Shown here: piece after piece, positions 14,818 to 24,027 of the stretch
Layout: each line of letters opens with the position of its first letter
Numbering within the stretch: position 1 is the first letter of the stretch
Translations under genes and position numbers: made by a program
Source of the DNA: Burkholderia sp. WAC0059
Lineage (GTDB): Bacteria; Pseudomonadota; Gammaproteobacteria; Burkholderiales; Burkholderiaceae
Length of the DNA stretch: 64,000 nt
Assembly (NCBI RefSeq): GCF_002870125.1
Contig: NZ_PNEO01000020.1
Location: forward strand, 46,862 to 110,861
Direction of reading: 5' to 3'
The notes under the pieces: model-generated
The model's database searches: none
The model's input: the letters and a program-made list of their open reading frames with translations, nothing else
What the model was told of the DNA's origin: nothing

Positions 14818-16635
14818 ATGCCCTCGTCATTTGCCCGTTATCTCGCCTTCATTTTGCTGGCTGTTGCGTTGATCCTGCCTTATGCGGTCGTCAACCATAC
14901 CTATCCGATCCCGACGTTCTATGCCGAATTCACGGCGCTGACGCTCTATCTGCTGCTGGGCGCCGCCGTCCTGCTGATGGTGCGTTCGGCCCGGCCGGCC
15001 GTGCCGCTCGAATCGCCGACCGTCGCGCTCGTGCCGCTCGTGTTCGGCCTGCTGCTGATCGCGCAGACCATCGTGATGCACGTCGAGCAGCCGTCGATGA
15101 ACTGGCTCGGCGCCGGCTGTCTGCTCGCCGCGTTCGTGGCCACGCATGCCGGCTACGGCTTCGTCCGCGCGGGGCAGGCCGAAACCGCGCTGCGCTGGAC
15201 CGCGTTCGCGCTGATCGTCGGCGGCCTTTTCGCGGTGTTCTGCCAGGTCATCCAGCTTTTCCACCTGGAGGCGAAGGTGACGCCGTTCGTCGTCGCCTAC
15301 GACGTCACGACGGAGCGCCGTCCGTTCGGCAACATGGCCCAGGCGAACCATCTCGCGACCTACATCGCGTTCGCCACAGCCGGCGCGCTGTTCCTCGTGC
15401 AGACGCGACGCCTGAACGTGCTCCTCTGGGCCGTGTTGTCGGCCGTCTACTCGGGCGGGCTCGCGTTGACGGTGTCGCGCGGTCCCTGGCTGCAGGTGGC
15501 GGTGATCGTCATGGCGGGATTCTGGATGGCCGCCGTCGGCATGCGCGCGTCGGTGCAGCGCACGGGCGCGCGCGCCTGGTGGATTCCGGTCGCGCTCGTC
15601 GCGCTATTCGTGGCCGTGAACGTGTTCGTGCGCTGGGCCAACGTGCGTTATCACCTCGAACTCGACCAGTCGGCGGCCGACCGCTTCAAGGACGCGAACC
15701 AGATCGCGCCGCGCATCGCGCTCTGGCGCTACGGCTGGACGATGTTCCGGATGCATCCGATTTTCGGCGTCGGCTGGGGCGAGTTTCCGCGCTATCAGTT
15801 CGCGCTCGCGCGCGAACTCGGCGGCGTCGAGATCGCGAACAACTCGCACGACGTGTTCATCGACCTGCTCGCCAAGACCGGGCTGATCGGTTGCGCGACC
15901 GTCGTGATCGGGCTCGTCGCCTGGTTCGTGCGCGCGCTGCGCGCGCCGCAGACGCCCGCGCGCGTGTTCGGCTTCGCGCTCGTCGGCGTGCTGGCGATGC
16001 ACGCGCTCGTCGAATATCCGCAGCAGTACCTGTTTTTTCTTTTGCCGGTGATGTTCGTGTTCGGGCTGCTCGAGACGCGTCCGCTGCGCTTCGTGCCGCG
16101 GCGCGTCTCGCTCGGCGTCTATGCCGTGCTCGTGTTCGGCGGGCTGGCGGCGCTCTATCCGATCTGCCGCGACTACAACCGCTCGGAGGTGCTCTATTAC
16201 GGCTCGCATCCGGCCGAGCAATACGCGGCGGCGCCGTCGTTCCTGTTCGGCTCGTGGGGCGAGTACGGCATGGCGACGCTGATGCCGATGGACGACGCGG
16301 ACCTTTCGACGAAGCTGGCCGCGCACGAGCACGCCATCGCGCTGCTGCCCGGCGAGACCGTGCTGCGCCGCTATGCGGTGCTGGAGGCGCTCGACGGCAA
16401 CACCGCCGCCGCGTTCGATACCGTGGCGCGGCTGAAAATCTTCTCGACCGAGCTTCACGACTGGCCGGGCCAGTTGTCGAGCCTCTATGCGCTGTGCGAC
16501 GAGCAGCGCTCGCTGGCCGACTTCAAGGCGGCGCTGGTGAAGATGTACGGCACGCCGCCCGCGAGTACCGATCAGGATACGGGCGACGACGATGATGACG
16601 ATGACGACGACAGCAGCGACAGCGATGCGAACTAG
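14818..16635 (+). CDS. pglL: PglL-family O-oligosaccharyltransferase
   Basis: 605 residues, polytopic inner-membrane protein with about 12 hydrophobic segments. The family pattern is visible as ERRPFGNMAQANHLATYIAF in the first half (PglL/Wzy signature with a conserved His) and NNSHDVFIDLLAKTGLIG in the large periplasmic loop. A C-terminal periplasmic domain follows (residues about 430-585). It transfers lipid-linked glycan onto Ser in periplasmic proteins and pilins. The pilin gene lies 191 bases upstream. The last 19 residues are an acidic tail with nine Asp in a row. O-antigen ligase is the main alternative, but the length and pilin linkage favour PglL. Confidence 0.9.
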   Translation: MPSSFARYLAFILLAVALILPYAVVNHTYPIPTFYAEFTALTLYLLLGAAVLLMVRSARPAVPLESPTVALVPLVFGLLLIAQTIVMHVEQPSMNWLGAGCLLAAFVATHAGYGFVRAGQAETALRWTAFALIVGGLFAVFCQVIQLFHLEAKVTPFVVAYDVTTERRPFGNMAQANHLATYIAFATAGALFLVQTRRLNVLLWAVLSAVYSGGLALTVSRGPWLQVAVIVMAGFWMAAVGMRASVQRTGARAWWIPVALVALFVAVNVFVRWANVRYHLELDQSAADRFKDANQIAPRIALWRYGWTMFRMHPIFGVGWGEFPRYQFALARELGGVEIANNSHDVFIDLLAKTGLIGCATVVIGLVAWFVRALRAPQTPARVFGFALVGVLAMHALVEYPQQYLFFLLPVMFVFGLLETRPLRFVPRRVSLGVYAVLVFGGLAALYPICRDYNRSEVLYYGSHPAEQYAAAPSFLFGSWGEYGMATLMPMDDADLSTKLAAHEHAIALLPGETVLRRYAVLEALDGNTAAAFDTVARLKIFSTELHDWPGQLSSLYALCDEQRSLADFKAALVKMYGTPPASTDQDTGDDDDDDDDDSSDSDAN

Positions 16636-16673
16636 CGCCGCCTGAATGAACGGAGGGGACGGGGAGGGAAGCG

Positions 16674-17156
16674 TCAGGCGCCGGATGTGACCCAGTCGCC
16701 GGATTTTCCGCCGTGCTTCTCCAGCACCTTGACGTCGGTGATCGTCATCCCCCGATCCACCGCCTTGCACATGTCGTAGACCGTCAGCAGCCCGACCTGC
16801 ACGGCGGTCAGCGCCTCCATTTCCACGCCGGTGCGGCCCAGCGTTTCCACTTGCGCGGTGCAGTGCACGCCGGGCAGCGTCTCGTCGAGCTCGAAGTCCA
16901 CGGCGACGCGCGTGATCGCGAGCGGATGGCAGAGCGGAATCAGGTCCGCGGTCCGCTTCGCGCCCTGGATGGCGGCGATGCGGGCCACGCCGATCACGTC
17001 TCCCTTTTTCGCCGCGCCGTCGCGGATCAACGCGAAGGTGGCCGGCAACATGCGGATCGTGCCGCGAGCCCGCGCGATGCGCTTCGTCTCGGGCTTGCCG
17101 CCGACGTCGACCATGTGCGCGTCGCCGGCGGCGTCGAAATGAGTGAGTTCGGGCAT
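16674..17156 (-). CDS. moaC: Cyclic pyranopterin monophosphate synthase MoaC
   Basis: 160 residues, normal length. Second step of molybdenum cofactor synthesis: converts 3',8-cyclo-GTP made by MoaA to cPMP. Signatures: KKGDVIGVARIAAIQGAKRT, ADLIPLCHPLAIT, and GRTGVEMEALTAVQVGLLTV followed by YDMCKAVDRGM. It is convergent with pglL, with only 38 bases between stops, and stands alone from the other moa genes. Confidence 0.97.
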   Translation of the reverse strand: MPELTHFDAAGDAHMVDVGGKPETKRIARARGTIRMLPATFALIRDGAAKKGDVIGVARIAAIQGAKRTADLIPLCHPLAITRVAVDFELDETLPGVHCTAQVETLGRTGVEMEALTAVQVGLLTVYDMCKAVDRGMTITDVKVLEKHGGKSGDWVTSGA

Positions 17157-17213
17157 GGTTGGACTCCTGGGCGGGCGCCCATCATACAGCGCCGCGCGTC
17201 GCGGCGCCGATCG

Positions 17214-17825
17214 TTACGGCGTCTGTTGCGCGAGGCGAGCCGGGCTCGTCACGAATCCGAAGCGGTCGGCCACCTCCGCGCGGCGGATCGGCTGCAACGG
17301 CAGCGCGACGCCGGGGCGCCAGTGGAACAGGCCGCTCGCGCCGTCGTCGTCGAGCGTCGCGTGGTCGGCGAAAAGATCGAGGTCGTGATCGTGCAGCCGG
17401 GCCACGCGCGGCACGGCCGCGCCGGCCGCCCTGGCCGCTTCGGCGAACAGCACGCCGCCCTCGTCGTCGGCGTAGACGGCGGCCGGCTCGAACGGCTGCC
17501 CGGTCTGGTCGACGAGCGTCGGCGCGGCGGGGATATCGTCCGGACCGGCGGGGACGAGGCGCACGATCCACGGCGTGTATTCGAGTTCGACGTAGACGCG
17601 CTGCGGACCGTTCTGGAAGTACCACTGGCCGCGCTCGTCGCAGGCGTAGTTGCGATTGATGAAGCCGAGCAGCCCGGGATGCCGCAGCGGCGTGCCGGGC
17701 GCGTTGCGCGCCTGGTCGTCCTCGTCGCGCATGCGCCAGTGGCCGCGCGCGTCGAGCCGCAGCCAGCCCGTGCAATGCGGGACGTTCGGCCAGCGCGCGA
17801 GCGCCTGCTTGACGATCTCATCCAT
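17214..17825 (-). CDS. Conserved proteobacterial hypothetical protein
   Basis: 203 residues, soluble, no signal. Begins MDEIVKQALARWPNVPHCTG, then LRLDARGHWRMRDE, GLLGFINRNYACDERGQWYF, and VYVELEYTPWIVRL. I recognise it as a conserved family in beta-proteobacteria but not its function; I recall a DUF294x label without being sure of the number. Its start overlaps the stop of the upstream YheT-like hydrolase by 8 bases, so the two are translationally coupled and probably work together. Confidence 0.8.
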   Translation of the reverse strand: MDEIVKQALARWPNVPHCTGWLRLDARGHWRMRDEDDQARNAPGTPLRHPGLLGFINRNYACDERGQWYFQNGPQRVYVELEYTPWIVRLVPAGPDDIPAAPTLVDQTGQPFEPAAVYADDEGGVLFAEAARAAGAAVPRVARLHDHDLDLFADHATLDDDGASGLFHWRPGVALPLQPIRRAEVADRFGFVTSPARLAQQTP

Positions 17826-18900
17826 GGCGGGGCGGGACGAACGACGCGAGGTAGCCGAGCACGCGCTGCGCGAGCCAGTCGTAGCGGCCCGGGAACGGGC
17901 CCGTCATGAAACCGACGTGGCCGCCGTGCCGGGGCTGGTCGAGTTCGACGGCCGACGAAACGCCGGCGCGCGACGGCAGCGCGTCCGGCGGCAGGAACGG
18001 ATCGTTTTTCGCGTTGAGCAGCAGCGTGGGCACGATAATTTCGCGCAGCAGCGGCAGGACGGTGGCGCAGGTCCAGTATTCGTGCGCGTCGCGAAAGCCG
18101 TGCAGCGGCGCCGTGACGACGTTGTCGAACTCGAACATCGTGCGGCTCGCGAGCACCGCGTTCGCGTCGTAGAGTCCCGGGTACTGCGCGAGCTTGCGCA
18201 GCGCCTTGTCCTTCAGCGTCTTGAGGAAATTGCGCGTATAGACGAGGCCGAAGCCGCGCGAGAGCAGGCGGCCGCCCGCGTGGACGTCGAGCGGGGCGGA
18301 AATCGCGGCCGCCGCCGCGAGGATCGTCGCGTCCTCGCGCCGCTGCGCGAGCCAGTGCAGCAGCACGTTACCGCCCAGCGACACGCCCGTCGCGACGATC
18401 GGCCCGCGCCAGGCGGCGCGCAGCCGGCGCAGCACCCAGTCGGCCTCGTGGGCGTCGGCGAGGTGATAGAAGCGCGGCAGCAGGTTGAGCGGCCCGCTAC
18501 AACTCCGGAAGTGCGGAACGACGGCCTGCCAGCCCCGCGCATGGGCCGCGGCGGCGAGGGCGCGAGCGTAGTGCGAGCCGGAACCGCCTTCGAGCCCGTG
18601 GAACAGCACGAGGAGCGGCGCATCCGCATTCGTCGACGCCGCCGGATCGCCGGTCGTCGCGCCATCGCCGGACGTTATCCAGTCGAGTTCGATGAAGTCG
18701 CCGTCGGGCGTGTCCCAGCGCTCGCGCCGGTAGGCGGGCATCGGCAGCCGCGCGAAGAAGGCGGGCATGATCGTCTGCGCGTGGGGGCCCGGCAGCCACG
18801 CCGGCGCGCGGTAGGCGCCGATGCCGGGAGTGGCCTCGCCGGTGCCAGGGCGCGAGAGGGGGCTGGGCGAGTCGGGTGGTCGGTCTGCCATCGTGCTCAT
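17818..18900 (-). CDS. YheT-like alpha/beta hydrolase
   Basis: 360 residues. Alpha/beta-hydrolase signatures: LLVLFHGLEGGSGSHYARAL (oxyanion region), nucleophile S174 in TGVSLGGNVLLHW, Asp in LLNAKNDPFLP and His in RHGGHVGFMTGPF. These match the YheT/EMB8 group, predicted esterases of unknown physiological substrate. The first 28 residues are Ser/Pro-rich; an internal start is possible. It is the first gene of a pair with the overlapping hypothetical gene downstream. Confidence 0.88.
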   Translation of the reverse strand: MSTMADRPPDSPSPLSRPGTGEATPGIGAYRAPAWLPGPHAQTIMPAFFARLPMPAYRRERWDTPDGDFIELDWITSGDGATTGDPAASTNADAPLLVLFHGLEGGSGSHYARALAAAAHARGWQAVVPHFRSCSGPLNLLPRFYHLADAHEADWVLRRLRAAWRGPIVATGVSLGGNVLLHWLAQRREDATILAAAAAISAPLDVHAGGRLLSRGFGLVYTRNFLKTLKDKALRKLAQYPGLYDANAVLASRTMFEFDNVVTAPLHGFRDAHEYWTCATVLPLLREIIVPTLLLNAKNDPFLPPDALPSRAGVSSAVELDQPRHGGHVGFMTGPFPGRYDWLAQRVLGYLASFVPPRHG

Positions 18901-18922
18901 GGCGTCGCTGCCCGTCGTTCGT

Positions 18923-19369
18923 TCAGTGCAACGCGCCCTGGCCGTGGCGCAGCCGCGAGGAAAACTCGCTCGCGGCGTCCTCGGGCATCCGGCTCGAATG
19001 GATGTGCGCGATCCGCCACTCGCCGCGCTCGTGCACCATCACGTAGGTCGTGAACACGAGTCGCGGCACGGCGTTCGGGTCGGCGCAGCGATGCGCTTCG
19101 GCGATCGCGTAGACCACGGTGCCGAGGCTGTCGTAGACGCGGATGTCGAGCGGCTCGATCGACACGGGCGCGGCCGAGAACTGCGCGAGGAGCCCGGCGC
19201 GGATGGACGGCAGGCCGTGCAGATGCGAGCCGTCCGCGCAGATGCAACTGACGAATTCCTCGTCGATCCACAGGCTCATCAAGCTGTCGACGTTCAGTTC
19301 CGCGACGGCCTGATACCAGGCGTTCAGGGTGTCCGCGGCAGCTTCGAAGATGTGGGCGAAACGTGGCAT
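18923..19369 (-). CDS. NTF2/SnoaL-like fold protein
   Basis: 148 residues. FEAAADTLNAWYQAVAELNV, LMSLWIDEEFVSCICADGSH, LHGLPSIRAGLLAQF and MVHERGEWRIAHIHSSRMPE form the alpha+beta cone pattern of the SnoaL/NTF2 superfamily (ketosteroid-isomerase-like). The family includes enzymes and binding proteins, so no reaction can be assigned. It lies 22 bases upstream of the YheT-like gene in the same direction, suggesting a three-gene unit. Confidence 0.8.
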   Translation of the reverse strand: MPRFAHIFEAAADTLNAWYQAVAELNVDSLMSLWIDEEFVSCICADGSHLHGLPSIRAGLLAQFSAAPVSIEPLDIRVYDSLGTVVYAIAEAHRCADPNAVPRLVFTTYVMVHERGEWRIAHIHSSRMPEDAASEFSSRLRHGQGALH

Positions 19370-19554
19370 GGCTCGTCTGTCTGATGCGCGTCACGGCGCG
19401 GGGTTGGGCGGATCGGCAGTCGGGCGCGACAGCCGCGAGCATGCCGGCGTCGCGAGACACGTCTGTGACGGTCCGCCAGGGTTGGGTCCGCACGGGAAAC
19501 CTTCCGTGCCGGGGCTGCGGGCGAGTCGCCCACGGCCTGCCTGCATACGGTTGG

Positions 19555-20580
19555 TCAGCGTTGCGCGACCAGCATGCCGCGCAACTCGCCGAACACCTGC
19601 TCGGCGCTCAGTTCCCGCAGGCAATTCTGGTGGCCGAGCGGGCATTCGCGCTGAAAACAGGGACTGCAATCGAGATGCAGCCATTGTACCTTCGCGAGCT
19701 CCGAGAGGGGCGGCGTGTGGCGCGGATCGGTCGAGCCGTACAGCGCGATGAGCGGCCGGCGCAGCGCGGCGGCCACGTGCATGAGACCCGAGTCGTTCGT
19801 CACCACGGCGCTCGCGCGGGCGATCAGCGCGCAGGCCTCGCCGAGCGCCGTTTGCCCGCACAGGCTGCGCACGTTCGGCGCGCGCCCGGCGATGGCCTGG
19901 GCGAGCGGCGCGTCCTTCGGCGAGCCGAGCGCGACGATCTGCGCGTAGGGAAACGACTGGCCGATCATCTGCGCGAGGGCGGCGAAATGCTCGGGCGGCC
20001 AGCGCTTGGCCGGACCGTACTCGGCGCCGGGGCAGAACACGACGAGCGGCACGCGCGTGTCGAGGTGAAAGCGCGCGCAGACGCGCGACGATTCGTTCAG
20101 ATCGATCTCGAGGCGCGGCGTCGTCAACGCGTCGGGCGCCCTGGCGCCGGGCGCGTAGGCGAGCGCCGCGTAATGCCCGGCCATCGGCGCGCGCACGTCC
20201 TTCGGCGGATTCGCGTGACGCACGTTCAGCAGGCCGTAACGGTTCTCGCCCGTGTAGCCGATGCGCAGCGGAACGTTCGCGAGCCACGGAATCAGCGCCG
20301 ATTTCAGCGAGTTCGGCAGCACGTAGGCCGCGTCGTAGCGGACCTCGCGCAGGTCGCCCGCCAACTGCCAGCGGCGCAGCAATTGCAGTTTGCCGTGGGC
20401 GAGATCGGTCGCGTAGACGTCGCGGATCTCGGCCATGCGTTCGAGCACCGGCGCGACCCAGGCGGGCGCGACCGCGTCGATGACGAGGCGGGGATGCAGT
20501 TGCACGAGCCGCGAGAAGAGCGGCTGCGCCATCAATGCGTCACCGATCCAGTTGGGTGCGATAACGAGCGCGCGGCGCAT
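19555..20580 (-). CDS. waaF: ADP-heptose:LPS heptosyltransferase II
   Basis: 341 residues. GT-B fold glycosyltransferase of family GT9. Start MRRALVIAPNWIGDALMAQP (N-terminal Rossmann, WIGDA motif), VVFCPGAEYGPAKRWP (PGAxyGpaKrWP nucleotide-sugar motif) and VVTNDSGLMHVAAALRRPLI with ALYGSTDP. It adds the second L-glycero-D-manno-heptose to the inner core of lipopolysaccharide at the cytoplasmic face. Confidence 0.96.
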   Translation of the reverse strand: MRRALVIAPNWIGDALMAQPLFSRLVQLHPRLVIDAVAPAWVAPVLERMAEIRDVYATDLAHGKLQLLRRWQLAGDLREVRYDAAYVLPNSLKSALIPWLANVPLRIGYTGENRYGLLNVRHANPPKDVRAPMAGHYAALAYAPGARAPDALTTPRLEIDLNESSRVCARFHLDTRVPLVVFCPGAEYGPAKRWPPEHFAALAQMIGQSFPYAQIVALGSPKDAPLAQAIAGRAPNVRSLCGQTALGEACALIARASAVVTNDSGLMHVAAALRRPLIALYGSTDPRHTPPLSELAKVQWLHLDCSPCFQRECPLGHQNCLRELSAEQVFGELRGMLVAQR

Positions 20581-20816
20581 CGGGTGTATGGAGTCCGGGA
20601 GTCTTGAGGCATCGGCGCGCGTCGTGCGCGCGATGCGGGTTGTTTTATCGGGGCTTCGTCATGCGCGGCCGGGCCGGCGCGACGCCGGGCGAGCACGGGC
20701 GTCGGCGTCGCGGGCGGCGGTGCGGGACGGCGCGGGGACGCCCGAAAGACAGCCCGAACCGCCATGCCGCGCCGTCCCTCGTTGCCCAGCGTCCCGCGCC
20801 CGCGGCGGGCACGAAC

Positions 20817-21011
20817 TCAATGGCCGTGCACGACTTCGCCGTCGCGCAGCTTGTAGCGCGTACCGCAATACGGGCAGCGCGCCTCGCCGTGCGTCACGTC
20901 GATGAACACGCGCGGATGCGCGCTCCAGCGCGGCATGGACGGATTCGGGCAGTACGCGGGCAGATCTTTGGCCGGAAGCTCGACCAGCGGCATTTCCTTG
21001 AGTTCGCTCAT
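20817..21011 (-). CDS. Small zinc-finger protein (zf-CHCC type)
   Basis: 64 residues. Cys and His positions C21 (PAYCPNP), H41 (DVTHGEARCPYC), C46 and C49 (CPYCGTRYKL) match the CHCC zinc-binding family related to mitochondrial complex I subunit NDUFS6. Function in bacteria is unknown. It sits 98 bases downstream of ilvE and upstream of waaF on the same strand, the common neighbourhood in Burkholderiales. The start ATG gives MSELKEMPLVELPAKDLP, typical of the family. Confidence 0.9.
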   Translation of the reverse strand: MSELKEMPLVELPAKDLPAYCPNPSMPRWSAHPRVFIDVTHGEARCPYCGTRYKLRDGEVVHGH

Positions 21012-21109
21012 GAGGACTACTCTCGCATTCTCGTTGGGTAGCAGGGCGCGCGCCGTGCGCGGCCCTGCGGAACCGGCCAGAGCCGGTCGTCCGCGCGGCG
21101 GGGCCGGTT

Positions 21110-22033
21110 TCAGACCTTTGCCAGCCAGTGCGCGTACTTCTCGTTCTTGCCCGAGACGACGTCGAAGAACGCCGACTGCAGCTTTTCCGTGATCGGGCCG
21201 CGTGAGCCGCTGCCGATCGTGCGGTTGTCGAGTTCGCGGATCGGCGTGACTTCGGCGGCGGTGCCGGTGAAGAACGCTTCGTCGGCCGTGTAGACCTCGT
21301 CGCGCGTGATGCGCTTCTCGATCACCTCGATGCCGGCGTCGCGCGCGAGCGTGATGACGGTGTCGCGCGTGATGCCGTCGAGGCACGACGAGAGGTCCGG
21401 CGTGTAGAGCTTGCCGTTGTTCACGAGGAAGAAGTTCTCGCCCGAGCCTTCGGAAACGTAGCCGTCCACGTCGAGCAGCAGCGCCTCGTCGTAGCCGTCG
21501 GAGACCGCTTCCTGGTTGGCGAGGATCGAGTTCACGTACCAGCCCGACGCCTTGGCGCGCACCATCGAGACGTTCACGTGGTGGCGCGTGAACGACGAGG
21601 TCTTCACGCGAATGCCCTTCGCGAGGCCGTCCTCGCCGAGGTAGGCGCCCCACGGCCAGGCCGCGACGGCGACGTGGATCGTGTTGCCCTTGGCGGACAC
21701 GCCGAGCTTTTCCGAGCCGACCCAGATGATCGGGCGGATGTAGCACGATTCGAGGCGGTTTTCGCGCACCACGTCGAGCTGCGCGGCGGCGAGCGTCGCA
21801 TGGTCGAACGGCACGTCCATCTGGAAGATCTTCGCCGAGTTGAACAGGCGCTTCGTGTGCTCCTTCAGGCGGAAGATCGCGGTGCTGCCGTCGGCGGTCC
21901 GGTAGGCGCGCACGCCCTCGAAGACGCCCATGCCGTAGTGCAGCGTGTGGGTGAGCACGTGGATCGTGGCGTCGCGCCATTCGATCAGCTTGCCGTCCAT
22001 CCAGATTTTGCCGTCGCGGTCGGCCATTGACAT
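21110..22033 (-). CDS. ilvE: Branched-chain amino acid aminotransferase
   Basis: 307 residues from the ATG at 22033, which is preceded by GGAGAA. PLP fold-type IV enzyme transferring the amino group between glutamate and the keto-acids of Leu, Ile and Val. Motifs: GMGVFEGVRAYRTADGSTAI, KGIRVKTSSFTRHHVNVSMV, the PLP-Lys segment RAKASGWYVNSILANQEA, and VSEGSGENFFLVNNGKLYTP. The TGTAAEVTPIRELDNRTIG segment near the C-terminus is also family-typical. Confidence 0.97.
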   Translation of the reverse strand: MSMADRDGKIWMDGKLIEWRDATIHVLTHTLHYGMGVFEGVRAYRTADGSTAIFRLKEHTKRLFNSAKIFQMDVPFDHATLAAAQLDVVRENRLESCYIRPIIWVGSEKLGVSAKGNTIHVAVAAWPWGAYLGEDGLAKGIRVKTSSFTRHHVNVSMVRAKASGWYVNSILANQEAVSDGYDEALLLDVDGYVSEGSGENFFLVNNGKLYTPDLSSCLDGITRDTVITLARDAGIEVIEKRITRDEVYTADEAFFTGTAAEVTPIRELDNRTIGSGSRGPITEKLQSAFFDVVSGKNEKYAHWLAKV

Positions 22034-22565
22034 ACGATTCTCCAGGCGAGTGCAGTGTTTTATGGGGTTTGCCGGACCGTGCCGGAGTCGACCGTTCGCA
22101 CGTCCGCATGGCGCGTCCCGCCAGCTACGAACCGGCGCGCATGCGGTGAAAGGCGGCAAAACGGACGCCCTCGGGCGGCAAAGACGCACATTTTAGCGTC
22201 TTTTGGCCGGCGAACGGGGGGAGTCCGGTCGGCACGAACGCGATTTCCGCTCGAACGGGGACAATGGGGCCGAGGCGCCTGTCCGGGACGAGCCCGGTCC
22301 GGAGGCCGTGCCCAGGATTGGGGCATCGCCGACGAGGGATCCGACAATCGCCGTCGATGCCATCAGATCGACCGGGGTATCGGCTAAAATAGCAAACTTG
22401 CGATTCGACGCCGCGCTGCGGCTTCGCGCCGCCGGGCGGGCCGCCACATGCCGCGCCGCGTGCGGAACGCGTGCCGGAGACGCTTCGCGCGGTTGGGCCC
22501 GCCGCGCGGGCGACGCGCGCGACGGGCCCCGCACCGCCTTCCCACCTAATACGCACTTCACGCCC
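22034..22565. other. 532-bp divergent intergenic region, ilvE / pgk
   Basis: I see no credible gene here. Each direction has a TAAAAT -10-like hexamer: 22385-22390 for pgk, and on the minus strand 22190-22195 for ilvE. No clear -35 matches were found. The 170 bases before pgk are very GC-rich with runs of GCCGCGC-type repeats. No operator or riboswitch fold was recognised. Confidence 0.5.
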
Positions 22566-23762
22566 ATGAACCAGGTACTGCGTCTCTCCGATCTGATCTC
22601 CGAAGGCAAACTGTCGGGCAAGCGGGTGTTCATCCGCGCCGACCTGAACGTGCCGCAGGACGATCACGGCAACATCACCGAGGACACCCGCGTGCGCGCA
22701 TCGGTGCCCGCCATCCGCGCGGCGCTCGAGGCAGGCGCGGCCGTCATGGTCACGTCCCACCTCGGCCGCCCGACCGAAGGCGAATTCAGGCCGGAAGATT
22801 CGCTCGCGCCGGTCGCGAAGCGCCTCGCCGAACTGCTCGGCCGCGACGTGCCGCTCGTGGCGAACTGGGTCGAGAACGGCGTGAAGGTCGCGCCGGGCGA
22901 GGTCGTCCTGCTCGAGAATTGCCGCGTCAACAAGGGCGAGAAGAAGAACGCCGACGAGCTCGCGCAGAAGATGGCGAAGCTCTGCGACATCTACGTGAAC
23001 GACGCGTTCGGCACCGCGCACCGCGCCGAGGCGACCACCTACGGCCTCGCGAAGTACGCGGGCATCGCGTGCGCGGGCCCGCTCCTCGCCGCCGAGCTCG
23101 ACGCGCTCGGCAAGGCGTTCGGCGCGCCGAAGCAGCCGCTCGTGGCGATCGTCGCCGGCTCGAAGGTGTCGACCAAGCTGACCATCCTGAAGTCGCTCGC
23201 CGAGAAGGTGGACCAGTTGATCGTCGGCGGCGGGATCGCCAACACGTTCATGCTCGCGGCCGGGCTGAAGATCGGCAAGTCGCTCGCCGAGCCCGATCTC
23301 GTCGAGGAAGCGAAGGCGATCATCGCGCAGGCGCGCCTGCGCGGCGCGTCGGTGCCGATTCCGGCCGACGTCGTGACCGCGAAGGCGTTCGCGGCCGACG
23401 CGAAGGCCGAGATCAAGGCCGTGGCCGACGTCGCCGACGACGACCTGATTCTCGACATCGGCCCGCAGACCGCCAAGGCGCTCGCCTCGCAGCTCGAGAA
23501 AGCGGGCACGATCGTCTGGAACGGCCCCGTCGGCGTGTTCGAGTTCGACCAGTTCGGCAGCGGCACGAAAACGCTGGCCGAGGCCATCGCGAAGTCGCGG
23601 GCGTTCTCGATCGCCGGCGGCGGCGATACGCTCGCGGCGATCGCGAAGTACGGCATTCACGACAAGGTCAGCTACATTTCCACAGGCGGCGGCGCGTTCC
23701 TCGAGTTTCTCGAGGGCAAGAAGCTGCCGGCCGTCGAAGTGCTCGAATCGCGGGCGGCCTGA
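22566..23762 (+). CDS. pgk: Phosphoglycerate kinase
   Basis: 398 residues, normal length. Glycolysis/gluconeogenesis: 1,3-bisphosphoglycerate + ADP to 3-phosphoglycerate + ATP. Motifs: KRVFIRADLNVPQDDHGNIT, TSHLGRP, VNDAFGTAHRAEATT, IVAGSKVSTKLTIL, WNGPVGVFEFDQFGSGTK and the nucleotide loop GGGDTLAAI. First of a glycolytic cluster pgk-pyk-fba, the usual Burkholderia order. Confidence 0.98.
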   Translation: MNQVLRLSDLISEGKLSGKRVFIRADLNVPQDDHGNITEDTRVRASVPAIRAALEAGAAVMVTSHLGRPTEGEFRPEDSLAPVAKRLAELLGRDVPLVANWVENGVKVAPGEVVLLENCRVNKGEKKNADELAQKMAKLCDIYVNDAFGTAHRAEATTYGLAKYAGIACAGPLLAAELDALGKAFGAPKQPLVAIVAGSKVSTKLTILKSLAEKVDQLIVGGGIANTFMLAAGLKIGKSLAEPDLVEEAKAIIAQARLRGASVPIPADVVTAKAFAADAKAEIKAVADVADDDLILDIGPQTAKALASQLEKAGTIVWNGPVGVFEFDQFGSGTKTLAEAIAKSRAFSIAGGGDTLAAIAKYGIHDKVSYISTGGGAFLEFLEGKKLPAVEVLESRAA

Positions 23763-24027
23763 GGTGGCGCCGCGCGTGCCGGGGGCGAAGAAGGCGCCCG
23801 TGGGCGGCGTGCGGCGCGGGGCGTCCCGTCCGGCGCGAACGGCGAAGCCCGCGAGTGAAGAAACGGCGGGCGCGGCGCAGCCAAGGGGCGCGGCCGCACC
23901 CGTAATGAAGAAAGCGACGTCGCCGGCGAGCGGCGCGCGTTCCGGGGGCACCGCGCACGCGGCGCCGGCCGGTAGCCTGTCTCGCAACAGTGTTTTTCCC
24001 AGCGATTCCATTCAGACGAGGAGATTC

